The notes below the pieces were generated by a model. The model was not told the origin of the DNA. It did no database searches and saw only the letters and a program-made list of their open reading frames with translations. A stretch of 64,000 nt of DNA from Botrytis cinerea B05.10. Lineage: Eukaryota > Ascomycota > Leotiomycetes > Helotiales > Sclerotiniaceae. Location of the stretch: the NCBI RefSeq assembly GCF_000143535.2, contig NC_037316.1, positions 1 to 64,000 on the forward strand, written 5' to 3'. Positions 41,755 to 54,957 of this stretch are shown in pieces; position 1 is the first letter of the stretch, and each line of letters opens with the position of its first letter. The translations under genes and the position numbers were made by a program.

Positions 41755-42588
41755 GATAATGTATTGAAGTTTAGGATACAGCCGTCGTGCTATCTTGAAA
41801 AAGAAATAATAAAGTAGGTTATCTGAGACTCTCTTTAAATCCACAAAGATACTGGGAACGATTGATACTTCAACATGCTAAAATACTAGTAAAATGACGA
41901 ATCAAAGTTTGTATAAAATTAGTTTTACGCCATCATTCTTGTCTTATTAGATAAAAAAATTCGCTCAGTACGAGTGTTTCTTCGGAGTTACAATGGTGAA
42001 GAAACCTCGGGGAGGTAATTATTAGTGCCGCAACTTGCTTACCGATCAAGACGCTTTAACCGATATCAAACTCGTGGCGTTGTGAGCTAGACATAGGGGA
42101 ATCGAGTAAGCAAATAGTCCCACCCTGGTGACCCGCATTCATTCACCATTTCTAAGCGCAGCAAAATCTCATTATTAAATTTTTGTTTTGAGTGTCTTTT
42201 CAAGGATATTGAGAGGTGTCCGACTAATCCAGCTCAAAAATATTTTAGTCCCGACCAATGCCGATCGGATCATATTTCCGCAATTTTTTCTCCACTCGGA
42301 GCTAAAGTCAACCAAATTTTTATTAGTACTCATGCCTCACGACCTGATGATCTTGCTCATTCGGTCAGGGTACGTGTGATTTTTGTACTCTGTACGAGTA
42401 ATCTTGAAGATATTCTTATGAAGAGTTTTCTTGCTGCAATTTTTAGATGCCTTGAAAGATATCTAAGTTTTGCGAAGTCATTTACCTAATTTACTGCCCC
42501 CAGTTATTTTGACTCGAATATTCTCTAAGTTCACAAGACTGAGTCTGAAAAAATAATATCTCCCATCACAGATTTGTTGTCCTGATGC
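41755..42588. other. Intergenic region
   Basis: Holds the probable promoter of the Rossmann-fold gene (41755-41900) and 3' flank of the next gene. No coding seen. Confidence 0.4.
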
Positions 42589-44566
42589 TTATTTCAATAA
42601 TACATTCCTCATTTCATGTCCCCATCCCAAAGCTTCTCCATGCATAACCCCATGTAGATATACCTCTCCAACTAGTTCATGGGATTCGTCTTCACCTCGT
42701 CGAAGAATAAAAGGAATTGAAGCACCCGCTAAAACCCAAATTTCATCAGACGGTCGTAAAGATTGTGCTCCGATGCCGAGGTAACCTTTGCGAGTTCGGA
42801 ATAAAGTACGGGCATCATTCGCAGCTTCTATTTCTTTCTCAAGACTTGAAAAGTCCGCTTTGCCGTATTTTCGCGGTTGCCTCTCAGTGATACTGAGTCG
42901 TTGCATAGAATTTGTTGCCTGAGATCCATTGCGTACTCCGTTGCGGACCCATTCCTGATAGTGTGCTACGAGTTCCTCACATTTTTGCGGAGCTGGATGT
43001 TCCTTTCGATACGTATCTGCTAGAATAGTACGCCATACAGCTTCACGTGAAGATTGAAATCTGTTGATTCGGAGGTTAGAAAATTCATTGAGAAAATAAA
43101 AAAAAACATCGAGAAACTTACTTGCCACCTATCGAAAGTGGGTATATAGGGTCTAGACGAGCTGCAACCTCATATATCCCATCTAAGAATTCCATCGGGT
43201 GTAAGGACCTATTCTGTTGCTTGACCTTTTCACAGACTGTATCAAGCAGCATACCTTGCAATATCAAGGAGTGGGTCTCAGTTTCTGAGAAATTTTGATT
43301 CCACTTCATATCACCGCAGGCACTCCAGATACAGTCGCCGCGCATTGACAGAGGTAACGGTCTTCGCGCGATGCTATAGTCTGGAACCCACGTCGGTAGA
43401 TTTGGAATAGACGCTATTGAATCCTGAACATCAGATAATATTCCTAGGCCATAGCATCGGAGCAAGACTCTAGCCACATTAGTATAAATATCTTGTGCCG
43501 CCATTTCATAATTAGTTGAAAGAAAATTTGGGAACTTTGTGAATGGCAGACCGTCCTTTCTCGATAACCCAAGTAGCGCATAAATAATATCTCGTTTATC
43601 GGAAACCTCACAATATCGATGTGCGCGAAGAAGATATCGAAATAAAGGAAGTTGTTTGTTAGTTTCACTCCCTGCTCGAGTGGATTGAAGCTGTATAACT
43701 GCCATCTTAAAGCCAACCTCTGAATTCATCAGTATTTGATGCTTTTTAAGTCTTCTACTCTTAAGATCATTGCCGGGAAACTTGATCAAATGACTAGTGT
43801 GAAGTTTCGTGTACCATCCAGTATGGGTTAAAAACGATAATGTCCTCGAAACTGTTTCCCAAGGAATCATTTCCTTCCCGCAAGCAAGAATTACATCATT
43901 TCCGATCGTAACTTCTTGTACAGCCCAGATACCCGAAAACCACGGTCTGTTAAAGAAAGCTATAAGGCTGAGCCATGACCGAAGTTGCAAAGGTACAATG
44001 TTGAGCCTTTGGAAGTATTGATCCTGGCACTCCCAATCCAAGCTCACTAAATTTGACCATTCATCATGTGGCACCGAAGATAGTGTTTTCAGGGCTTTCA
44101 ATGCATCAGAAGTGAAAGAATCCCTCTTCCCAAGTCCGATAATGACGCTACGAGCCTTTTTGAGAATTTCCGGCATCATTGAAACTTGGGCAGTTCGGTC
44201 CATAGCATCTTCTGGGTTAATGCACATCGAATCGATCCAAACATATCGTGTCTTCATCTTTCCATACGTTTTTGAAACAACTTCGCTTCCAGCTTTGATA
44301 GCATTCTTTGTATCTCCGCAGATTCTCAATATCTTGTTATCACAGAGTATGATATGATTTCGTGGAACAAGATCTCGCCGCGAATGGGATACAACATCAA
44401 ATTTCGGAGCTTCGGTGAGTTCTACTACATGAAAAGAGTATTTGGTACGACACCACAGCTTTGATTTTATTTCAAGAAGTCGAATGGACGTGGGTGATGG
44501 AAGGATTGTGTAAATAAATGGCTTGTCGGTTGCATATTTTTGTTTTGGAAATCCTATGAAGTCCAT
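42589..44566 (-). CDS. HET-domain-like protein with degenerate core motif
   Basis: Exon 1 44566-43122 and exon 2 43060-42589, with an intron of 61 bp (GTAAGT, branch TCTAAC, AACAG); about 638 aa. The start is ATG 44566; the open frame three codons upstream uses TTG. It has YVWIDSMCINPEDAMDRTAQVSMMPEILKKARSVIIGLG and FNRPWFSGIWAVQEV of the HET domain. The usual SYTWGD is replaced by SHSRRD, and a piece around it is shortened. The C-terminal module TRKGYLGIGAQSL, DEIWVLAGASIPFILRR, LVGEVYLHGVMHGEALG matches that of the HET gene at 35214. Possibly a diverging paralogue; function inferred from family only. Confidence 0.85.
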
Positions 44567-46745
44567 GTCTTTCAAGGTCTTCTAGCGGGGGACGTAGGGT
44601 TAAATCAATCTCTTAGAGAGACTGATCTAGGATGCAAATACTTAAAAGCAAGAGAAGATGAATCAAGTTTATTCTGTGTATGAATGTCGGAACTTCTAAC
44701 AAGGAAAGAGCAAGTCGAGATTTATCAATTCCGTCTGCACTGAAGGAAGGAGCATTTTCAGCCGGTTCAACCATATTCCGGTCACTTTTTCTTTCCAATT
44801 TTGAATGATACAAACCAAACAATCTTTTGGTAATGCTTTTGATTTTCTCTACGTTTTGAGAGGAAAAGATACTAAAAGCAAGAAAACTATCTGCAAAAAC
44901 CAGTCATTGTAAATCAAGAACATGAGACTAGTCATAATTCTTGATCTGGAAAATCTGTGAATAGGTGAAAACTACACTTGTAAGGAATTCATGTCTTTTG
45001 GATAAAATTACAATACCGATCAATATTTGCTTTTCAATCACTTCCCTGATTCTAAACTCTATTGTCTTGAATTAGCTTAGTTAGATTATCGTTCTGCGAC
45101 TTTTATATGATGTACAACCTTCAATTACGGCCCATTCATCAACGAGAATTGGCTCTTTAAGAATTAGAAACGAGTTTCAAAGAGTTTTAAAGAGTTAGTT
45201 TGTTATCCTCCCTTTCTCACAAAACACGCCAAAATGAACTGGCTGTGAAAGTGCAAAGGCCTGACAGAATAGTCATCGAGATGCGACATGCCATTGATCA
45301 TTCTCAAGCAATTGTTCCCTTTCACTTAACTACTAATATAGGGTGTCTGTAACTTTCTCATGAAAATAGATCTCTTCTTTGCTCCTCCACAGATACATCT
45401 GAGTTTTTGAGGATCTTTTCTCCGAATATCAACGATTGCAACCAACTCTTTCCAATAATCTTTAGTGCATCAATCTGACTCTATAGAGACCATACTCCCC
45501 CTTCTCTTTCTTCCTTGAAGTATATACTCAAGGTAAATTTACAAAAATACCATTGAAAAAACTAAAGAATCATGAGAAAAACTGGACAACAATATCATCT
45601 CACTGAAGTTTTATTAGAAAGGAGAAATTCCATCTGACTCTGTATCCAGGCGGCAGAATATGTATAGATGGAACATAAGCACTAGCCCTAGCGTTTCATC
45701 TCTCAATCGCTCACCTTCTCATCCTCTCATCCTATATTCAAACAACAAATCGCACAAAGTAAAATCTCTATCAAGATATCTTGCTGCACTTGTACAAACA
45801 AGATCTAAACTCTAAGTTTGCCGATGTCACCTAGTCCTTAATCAACTTGTCACTTGGTCCTAGCACTGTAAATTTTGTTTCTCCAAAAATCTCTTCAATA
45901 TAACAAAAGAAAGAGCGGTAGCAAAATTCTATTTGCTCTAAATATTATACTTCACGCATTACCAACTAATTACTACCTACTAAACAACATAAGTAAACCT
46001 CGCTTCAGACCCCATTTCTTCTCCATCAGTCTCTTCGATTTCCTCATATTCCATGTTCCCCGGAAAAGTCGCGCTCGCTAGAAGTCGCACAACTTTCTAT
46101 TACTTCCATAAATATATACCAATGCAACAAATTTATACAGCTTCAACAATTTCGCAACCCACCACGACACATGGTATCAATATGTTTCGCTTGCCTGAAA
46201 GTGCGCCTTTGAAGATCAAAATCAATCTCAAATACATATAACGACAAAAATTACCATCTTACTACTCATTTCTCATACACCCGTACATCCTACAATCTCC
46301 TGTTCTAATCTCCAGCTCATCAGCTACGCCCATACCCATAGATCTTCCACATATTTCCGACATTCCTCAGTGAGATGATTGTAAAAACGCTGATAATTTG
46401 CCAGATCGATCATCTCATAAAATACACATCCTCAACATATCGACTCATTACCCCACCACATGAAAATAAGGATTAAAACAACCCAAGAAGAAAAGGTAAA
46501 GGAAAAGACTCAAGACTCCAAACAATCTTGTGGTCCGATCTGCACTAGATGAACCTCACACAATAATATAGCAATAATACGAACCAAGAATCACAAACGC
46601 CAATATCTATGCTTCGCCATAAGTCATAACGCCACACCTTTTCCTTTGCAAGTGCCAAAGTTAGGAGGCAATACTTGTTTTCCACTCGCCTCGGTACTTT
46701 CGAGTGTGGGACTTAAGATCGAAGGTTCACGAATCAGGCAAGGTT
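44567..46745. other. Long gene-free stretch (about 2.2 kb)
   Basis: 5' flank of the HET-like gene and 3' flank of the Lst7 homologue. From about 45400 the + strand is C/A/T-rich with few G. No open frame above 70 codons looks protein-like. An untranslated region or non-coding transcript is possible. Confidence 0.4.
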
Positions 46746-48434
46746 TTATCTCGGTCTTTCAATCTCCGCCAACAATCTCACAAACCTGCTATGCAACTCG
46801 ATAAAAAAATCAGGCAGTCCCACCAACTCAGCTAAACCTCTTCCTTTCAAACTCGCACCAGCCATTCTGCTATCCGGTCCTCTATTGCCACCTCTTAAGA
46901 AAGATGAAGTAGGTGTGGTTGTCGTACCACCACCTCCAAACGGGCCGCCGCTGATTCCATTGCCGTTTTTCTCATCGCCAGCTCTAGGAGATTGGAGTGC
47001 TGATTCAGAACGTGCGAGTTCTTCATCAGCGAGACGTGCGATCCAATCTGCGAGTTCGCGGAAGGCAGCGTCGAGGAAAGAAAAGGTGCGCATGGCCATC
47101 CGCTCTTTTTGGGTGGAGAGGGCGATTAAAGCATAGACTCGACGACGACCACGAGCAGAGGGGTCAGGAATGCGGAATATGTATGCGGTTGTGTAGCCAG
47201 CCATTGGGTCGCCAAAGAAAATTGGACCAGCTGATGAGGTAGTTGTGGAAGATGTGAGGTGGGAGGAGAAACTGGAGATAAAAGGAGAGGAGGGTGTGGA
47301 ATTAGGCGTGGGATTTGATGACGGTGGGAGGGTTTCACAAGAAAGAGTACGAAGACAAGATTGCCGAATAATGGAGAAAGAAGTGGGTTGTAGAGGTTCA
47401 TGCGTTGACGTATAGTCAACAAAATGGTTATGCGAAAGGAATTCTCTGGTGGTATAGGTGGAAGATGTGTCGGATCTTTTGACCGAGAGTCTCCGCGCCT
47501 GGTGTTGCTCTCCCCGTTCTTCTTTCTGAATTGCGCATTCCGAATCGTCCGAATCTGAGGATGCAGACTTGGGAGGGGTACTCTGACCTGCAATGCGCTC
47601 ATAAGGCTTCCTTGTTCGCAAGATCGGACCATTATCGAGTTTGCCAGTCCCCGAAGGTTTAGGACTTGTGGGTATCTCCTCCTTGGTCTTCTTGGGTAAA
47701 GTAAGAGCGCAATTTTCGCATGGACCTGGCTTCTCACTTGGATATGTTTTGCGAAAGCTCGAATCGCGTCGCAATTGGTTTGTCGTGTTTTGTGTGTTTT
47801 GCAAAGCAGGTGCTCTAGGACTTTGGGGGGGCGTTTCACCCGCAGAACCCGCTGTGTTCGGCGCATTCGAGGGACTTGAGTTTACATGAAGAGCTGGCCG
47901 GCTCGCCGCAACGTCTGGCTCGGAAACAATTGAGTTCGTTCTATGTGAAGTATGCGCGTTTATGTTTGAAGAAGGATCCGAGGATTTGAACGATTTACTC
48001 GTACTAGGCCTCCGAGGAATGGGTTCTTCTTTTTCTGGACACGAAGTACAACCTACTGGAAGTGCTTCTGTTACCATGACTGGGGTTGGACCATGAGTGT
48101 CGCAATAATGCGCGAGACATAACTATGGTAGAGAACACAAGGTCAGTTACAAGGTTCCATGATTGCCTGATCGAAACCCCCCAAACACCCTCATTATTAT
48201 TGCGAACCAGTCGCATGTCGTCCACGGAAACAACTGTATCGTGCGCCCGTCCGTCCAAAACGCAAACACGGGCGCAGCATTGAGAAAGAATAGAGGCGCG
48301 AAGGGGTGTGAAGATGATGCGGATGCGAATGCGACTGCGACCATAAAACAATTGTAGAAGATGAAAATTTGAGGGTGTGAGAGTGTGAGGGTGTGAGGGT
48401 GTGAATGAATAATTTATCTTACAATTAAAGCCAT
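46746..48434 (-). CDS. LST7: Lst7 / folliculin homologue (TORC1 pathway GAP subunit)
   Basis: Exon 1 is a 12-nt coding exon, 48434-48423 (MALI). The intron is 300 bp (GTAAGA...CCATAG), and exon 2 is 48122-46746; about 462 aa. The start reads LCLAHYCDTHGPTPVMVTEALP, the characteristic folliculin N terminus, followed by CTSC and later CENC pairs typical of fungal Lst7. A Ser/Pro-rich linker follows. The longin domain spans about residues 250-390: FFGDPMAGYTTAYIFRIPD, RRRVYALIALS, FSFLDAAFRELADWI. The end is DFFIELHSRFVRLLAEIER. In yeast, Lst4-Lst7 at the vacuole is the GAP for Gtr2 and signals amino-acid supply to TORC1. The intron holds a GTGTGAGG tandem tract. Confidence 0.85.
48374..48405. 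repeat. Short TGTGAGGG-type tandem tract in the Lst7 intron
   Basis: About four imperfect 8-10-bp copies of GTGTGAGG lie just downstream of the donor site of the 300-bp intron (minus strand CCTCACAC). Confidence 0.6.
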
Positions 48435-51400
48435 ATTATTAGAACGAGATCAATAGATGTGTGAATCAATAGGTCCTTGTCGCTTTTTTTGGTTCTGGCC
48501 TCTCACGCTTTTTCTCTCTCTCTTCCTGTTTGTTGCCAAATTCTCGGTATTTCGAAATGTCTTAGACTTTTTTCTGATCTGAATCCTCCTAATCCCAGTG
48601 TTGCCGTCTCTTTCTGTGGGACCTTGGTGACAAAGTGGATTTCGATTTCTTTTTTCGGATCGTCTTACACTCTCACACTCTTTATTCTTCTGCGATTTGT
48701 TGGATTGTCGATGTCTGCTATGTATGCACTCCTCCCAGTACTCGAATGGTTTGACTTACACAAAGCAGACGGGTGGGAGGTGCACAATTGGAACCGAAAT
48801 GGAGGAAGCAAAAGCGGGAAAGCGAGGTTCTTGGTCGTAGATGATGGGCATGGGATATTGGTGCTGGTGGTGATTGACTGATGATTGGTAATTGATTGTC
48901 CAGTGATTGGTGATGGAGTGATTCTCGATTCTGAAGTCCCGATGGCTGTTCAGTAACAACGGGCGGAGCGAAAAGAATGCGCAGGTATTCTCTTGTATAA
49001 AAGAAAATGATTTGATGTGATTTGATTTGAAATTGAAGTGGAATTAAATTAAATTAAATTTAGATTCTGGAACGAGCAAACCCACAGACACCCAAATGAG
49101 CTTTGCTATTATCAAGTTTTGGTGGGGGGGTTGGAGGCGCTAAAGGTATAAGTAGTTCACCCGTGGGAACTCGATCGTATAATCATAGTAATCATAATAA
49201 TAAAGTGTAAACTAGAACCAAGTCGAGGACGCGCAAGATGAAGTGAATGCATCGAACAACGAGGGGTGAATGATGCAGGCGAGTAAGTGGCCGAGTGAGT
49301 GGCCACTCGGAAAGTATAGACAGAAAACTCCTCAAGGATTGCTGCGATCGGTGGCTTTATATACAGATGCGCTTCTCATCCATTCTCATCCAGCACAAAA
49401 GAGACATTCGTGCCAAAAGATAAAGGGTGGTCAGAAAGCTTTCTTGTCGAGGTGTTGACTTGCTTGCGTGTCCGCTTGCTTGATCATCATGACTTTCTTT
49501 TGGATGCAAGATACACAAGAAGAATAAGCAAGAGAACAATAGAAACCAAAGGAGGGGCAAGATAAATCATCATCGTCGACTCATCACATCACCATGACCT
49601 GCCTACCGCGCCTACCTACCTACTACTCATGACTAGTCACGTCCATCATTTTGGCACCTTCTCACCGCTTCGAAAAGCCGAGTATCACATATAGTCCCTC
49701 CACGTTCCCCAACCAATCCCTCTTCACGGAGTCCTAGAGAATATATCATCATTCAAGCCACAATATCATTTCTCGGTCGTTATGTCGGAACGGTCCGGCT
49801 GACATATGAAATTCTCTTTTCCTACTGGCTATTGTCCGCTCGGATGGTGTTTGGGTCAGAATATCTGAGGACAGTAGCTGTTCTGCGTGCAGGTAAGATT
49901 ACAATGTCACGAAGTCTATTCACCATAAGCATGCGGGGGTTGATCCTGGGATCTCCAATCCAATCAAGTGTAAGGCGGGATGGGCAAAGTATCCCATGTT
50001 GCTGCTTTGAGCGTCCTTGGCTACTTATTAACTCATGTCCAATGGGCAAAGGTGCAACATTGAGGGGGAACCCCCAAACTCCCATCGCTCGCCACGCTCA
50101 AAAACTGAAGATATAAATTACATTTCGTATCCCGCGCAGTGTGCCTCTCCACGGCAGTGGCTACCGGAAGCCCAGCGGCGCGTCATTTATTCGGTTCTTA
50201 TTAGTGCACAGGTATCCTCTTAATCTATATACCGTCGAGATTCGAGTGTAATATAAACTTACCGAGTACTCGTATACAAGAATAGGCACATCCAAGACAA
50301 CATATCGATATCGATCATTCCCTCACTCCCTCGATATACAGATTTGCGTCTACCTAACCAGCTACGTTGCACCATCGACAAAAAGACCACACATCAACAT
50401 TATTCAAGAAGTTCAAGAACCTCAAGAAGAACTTTCTCGAAAAGTGAGACATCAGACGAAAAATAAATTCTCCTTATTCCCTTCCAGTGCTTCCATTCAT
50501 TTATTTCCCTTATCGCCATGCGTACTTCATGCCCGCAGTTTTTCTTAGTGCCTCGTGGTACCTTTTCGTTCCATTTATCCCCATGCGCCCATCCGTTTTG
50601 TCAGGCCCAGGAGAGTCATTTCGTACCACCTACCAGCTCAGCCACAAGCATATGATTAGAGCTCCGAAGTAACATTTCGCGGCCCTTTGTTATGATCGTC
50701 CTCCACGGTTCCTAATCCATGGAGTGGGAAGGTCATGTATTGTAACATCGCTCAATCCACGAATCGGCCGACACGGAAAAATAAGTACATGTGCGTTCAT
50801 CGCCTCGCTGCCGTGCTAGCTATGGTTACCGCTACTCGGATCCACTTTGTACTTCAGAGGTTGCAGCTTCCGTTCAACCCTGAAAGTATCGGGTATCGGG
50901 TACTGGAACTAGAGCTGGAACTTGAACTTGAACCTTTATATTGTCCGCCATGATCCATGTACATAACCAACCGACCGAACTGACATGCATATGTACATAA
51001 CATCATGTAAGGGGCTCTGCTGCACATAAACTTTGATGTTTCAAACCGTCATATATGTCCAAGTGCAATGCGGTATTACGGTATCACATGTGAATCAATA
51101 TCATCATCATCGAGATGGAAGTAGAGAGGAATAATAGTATTGTCTGAAAATGATGGAAGCTATCGAGTCCATGCTCGATCCAAACTAAAATCAAGATCGT
51201 GGGTACCTCCCTAAAGTTTTTTTATGTTATTTTTCTGTGAACCCCCCTCATCCCAAGATGTCGTGCTTCCCACTTCAAGAGTGTGAGAAGTGACCATCAT
51301 TACCATTGTAATGCACTCTCAACAGCGCCATCCCCTTCTACCTTCTCATCAATGCCAGCCACGAGTCGTTGTTGATTGAATCACCTTTATCAACATTAAC

Positions 51401-51930
51401 CCAAAAAATCATCCGCCCGTCGGCCCACCCATCACTAACCATTCATCAAATGCTCATTACCAGAGCCCATAAGATGAAGAAAACAGATTTACCCATCGCC
51501 CATTCCAGAAATGCCTTTACAGCAGAACCAGTCTAGACTAGAAAAGTTTCTCCTGCGAGTACCTTCATTGAACGCCCTACCATTACGCCACGCCGTCATA
51601 CCAGAGCGAATCCGCTGAAACTTTTGCTTCCCGCTACTACTCATGCGACCCGGAGTAGTTATCTGTCGAGAAAATGAAAGAGAGGAAATTGAAAAAACGA
51701 GAGTCGTATGATACAAACACGAAAATTCAGCGACAGCTGAAGAAATTCATGAGCCGAATCAAACGTCAAGTCGAGTAGCGGGATGCATCCAGAAACAGCT
51801 CAACGCCGAGAGCAAAAAAATCCCGCAGCCATGTCCGTCGTAAAATCGAGTCTATCGCAAAGGGAATAGAAGGTTATATGTACAAAACTCCAAACATCAT
51901 CATCACGTGTAACACGGTTGGTACACAAGC
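48435..51930. other. Long gene-free stretch (about 3.5 kb)
   Basis: Upstream of Lst7 and downstream of Dhh1. Frames such as 48477-48881 (+) start only with TTG and show no pattern. A 51-codon minus frame from an ATG near 51641 to 51489 lies downstream of the Dhh1 stop and is unconvincing. At 49781-49806 the outer hexamers TATGTC/GACATA form an imperfect dyad. No tRNA was recognised. Confidence 0.4.
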
Positions 51931-53659
51931 CTATTGAGCTGGTGGAGGACCCTGGCCTCGGCCTCCTCTTGAGTTGTCGTAACCGTTCTGTCGTGGTCCT
52001 TGACCACCTCCTCTACCACCACCAAATCCACCTCGGCCCCTGGAATAGTTTTGACGCTGACCTTGGTTCTGTCTTGGTCCTTGTCCTTGTACTTGCCCTT
52101 GTCCTTGACTCTGGTTTTGACCTGGGCCACTCTGACGTCCATTATTATAATTATTATATTGACCACCAGTTCTCTGATTTCCAGAGTGCTGCGTGGGTTG
52201 TTGCTGATCACGTCCTGGTCCTGATGCCTGACGGGTGTTGGTTTGGAAATTGGATACGGGACGTGGAATGTTTTCGGGAGTTTCGTAGACATAGAGATTT
52301 TTCGGGATAATTTGGGGAATTGGGGCAATCTCTGTCCCAAGTTCACGCTCGATATTATACAAGTTGAAGCGATCTTCCCAGCTGATGAGGTTGATTGCGA
52401 GACCAAGATGTCCAAATCGACCAGATCTACCAATACGATGAAGATAAGTTTCGGCGTTCTTAGGGAAATCGAAGTTGATAACAACATTCACAGCTTGAAT
52501 ATCAATACCACGAGTGAGTAAATCAGAGCAAACAAGATTGCGGCAGACGCCATTGCGAAAGTCGTGGAAAACACGGTTTCTGTTGGCCTGGATCATCCGA
52601 GCATGACTGTAGAAACATGAATAGCCTAATTCGGTAATCTTCTTGGCAAGAAGTTCGACTCGATTTGTAGAGTTGCAAAATATAATCGACTGGTTGATTT
52701 GTAGTTTTGAGAACAAAGTATTGAGACAATGTACTTTCTCTTTCTCTTCGACAAATGCATAAAACTGAGTAATACCGCGCAGAGTGAGCTCATCCATGAG
52801 ATTGATTTCGTAGGGGTCGGCCATGTTCTTATCCGAAAAGTCCTTGACCGTCATTGGGAATGTTGCGCTGAAGAGCATGATCTGTCGGTCCTTGGGATGG
52901 AATTGAAGTAGTTGTTCGATGACGATAGTAAATTCAGGTGAGAGGAGTTTATCAGCTTCATCCATGACAAACATGTTACATTCACTGAGGTCCGCCACAT
53001 TTTTTCCTGCTAAATCGAGGATTCTACCAGGTGTACCGACGATGATATGAACAGGCTCTTGGAGACGCAGGATATCATCTCGCAAGGTAGTACCACCAGT
53101 AGTGACCATAACGTTGATGCCGAGATGTTGTCCAAGAGTTTTGCAGACTTGTGAAGTTTGAAGAGCTAGTTCTCGAGTGGGTACCAGGATGAGACATTGT
53201 ACTTTGGTGTTTTTAGGGTTGATACGTTCGAGTGCAGGGATAACGAAGGCGGCAGTTTTACCGGTACCATTCTTCGCTCTAGCCAGTATGTCTCGACCTG
53301 TAAGGGCCACGGGGATTGCTTCTTCTTGAATTGGGGATGGCTTCTCGTACCCCATTTCGAAGATGCCCATTAACAGCTCTCGCTTGATGGAGAAATCTTC
53401 GAATTCGAGACCTTTGGTGGCGGTAACATCCTACATGGATATGTTAGCAACTGCAATGAACCATAGACTAGACAACACTGTGTTTGAGTACCTCTGTCTG
53501 TTGCCTCGTGTCTTTCGCTGGAATGTTTAGACCAGCTTTCCAGTTGTCCGGGGAAGCATTATCACTATTCTCATATCAGTGACAATTAAAGATATCCAAG
53601 GAGTGACGAGCATACTTGATCTGAGTAGCCGCTAGCTTGGTTGCCAGCTCATCAGCCAT
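51931..53659 (-). CDS. DHH1: DEAD-box ATP-dependent RNA helicase Dhh1 (DDX6 family)
   Basis: Exons 53659-53616, 53564-53492 and 53430-51931; introns of 51 and 61 bp; about 538 aa. The start reads [17 protein letters not shown]-box motifs in order: FEDF, Q-motif [23 protein letters not shown], Ia PTRELALQ, Ib [41 protein letters not shown]. The DDX6/Dhh1 signatures [14 protein letters not shown] and [13 protein letters not shown] are also present. The C terminus is a ~110-residue Gln/Gly-rich tail with RGG-type repeats. Dhh1 represses translation and activates decapping in P-bodies. Confidence 0.97.
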
Positions 53660-54957
53660 TGTATATGTATTTTTTGTTGGAAGAGGGTATCTTTGAAATA
53701 AGTGTATGAGATGTGGTATTGAGGCGCGAAAACAAGATCGCGTTCTATCGGAATTCGTCTTAGATCGTGTGCAATTAATTTAGCATGAAATGGTATAACA
53801 CTAGAGAAGGCCGATGGAGAGGAAGGCCGCAGTGGTGTTGATCTTGAAGGGTGAGAATATACGAGTTATTATCGAGTTGAGGGGTGGTTGTTGATCTCGA
53901 GGGAATTGTTGATTGTTTGTGATGTATTTGTAGTGGGGTTATTGAGCGTATGTATTTATGTTTTTCTTGTCTGCAGGATTGTGCGCATGAATGGAATTCA
54001 GGATTGTAATTGAAGATCGTGTCTATGTAGAGATCCGAAGGTCTGTGGTGGTACTTGTTATGGTATGGTAGTTGTTGAATTGTGAGTTGCGGTGGTTGTG
54101 TGTGTTTATTTCGAATTCTTCAAGGGTTGACTTGGGTTGGGTTGAGTTGAGGTGAGGTGAGGTGAGGTGAGGTGAGGTGGTGTTTGGATTGAAAGGAAGA
54201 TCAGAGAAACTTTAAAGGTTTAGTGTGGCTCCTCAAAGCTTTCGGCAGGCGGGCAGGCGGGAGGGCTAGAATGGAAAGGCTACCTAGCAATTTTAGCATG
54301 GCCCACGTGATGTAATGTTCTACGATTGATTGGGACTATCGTAACGATGGAGGGATGTGGGCAAGTACGGTCTAGATGTTATACATTCGCATTCACATTC
54401 GCATTCACATTCACCCAGTAATAATATGAATGGTAACTACGTAGTATCTGGTAATGGATCAATAGAAAGAACTGCATTTCGCGCCCTTGTATTCTCAAGC
54501 CAATCGATAAAAGGCTGAGAACATTCGAATTCGATACATTCACATATAACCCTGGATTCGCCCATCAAAAGACACTTATTCCCAGGAGACCTGTAATTTG
54601 ACCCTGTGCTATACTTGATGTGCCTACTTATGGATTCACTCACTACACGTACAGGTTAGACGTGAGTAGTTTTGCTCTATGAAGCAATCAATGGCAAAGA
54701 ATGTCCAGGCATGCGGCCGATCATCGAGTGGCAATTGATTTTTTGAAAAGCTCAAGCCCAGGCTCATGTTGTTCTCGGTGCAGCAAAGGACATGTAATTT
54801 AAAGGGAAATCGCAATGTAACATAGATCTCCCTACTTGAGCATCCTAATCATTCGGATTAATATTCATATCTCATTCATTATCCATATACCTAGTATATC
54901 CATCCCAAAACCACCATCAACCCATGACGCCAAAGACTGTGACGACATTCCACAACA
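53660..54957. other. Dhh1 upstream region, no gene seen
   Basis: A long G/T-rich (coding strand C/A-rich) region with a GGTGA tandem tract at 54150-54179. It probably contains a long 5' leader of Dhh1; small frames at 54437-54643 look random. Confidence 0.45.
54150..54179. repeat. Pentanucleotide (GGTGA) tandem repeat, six copies
   Basis: A perfect run of GGTGA in the presumed 5' leader or promoter of Dhh1. Confidence 0.85.

Noticed and set aside
47126..47866. 246-codon minus frame within Lst7
   Set aside because: Shadow of the Lst7 coding exon; Arg/Pro-rich product results from reading the Ser/Pro linker out of frame.
48477..48881. 134-codon + frame upstream of Lst7
   Set aside because: Begins only with TTG and shows no domain or splice partner; lies in the Lst7 upstream region.
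51489..51716. 75-codon minus frame downstream of Dhh1
   Set aside because: Upstream start is doubtful and the 51-codon part from an internal ATG has no recognisable features; more likely 3' flank of Dhh1.
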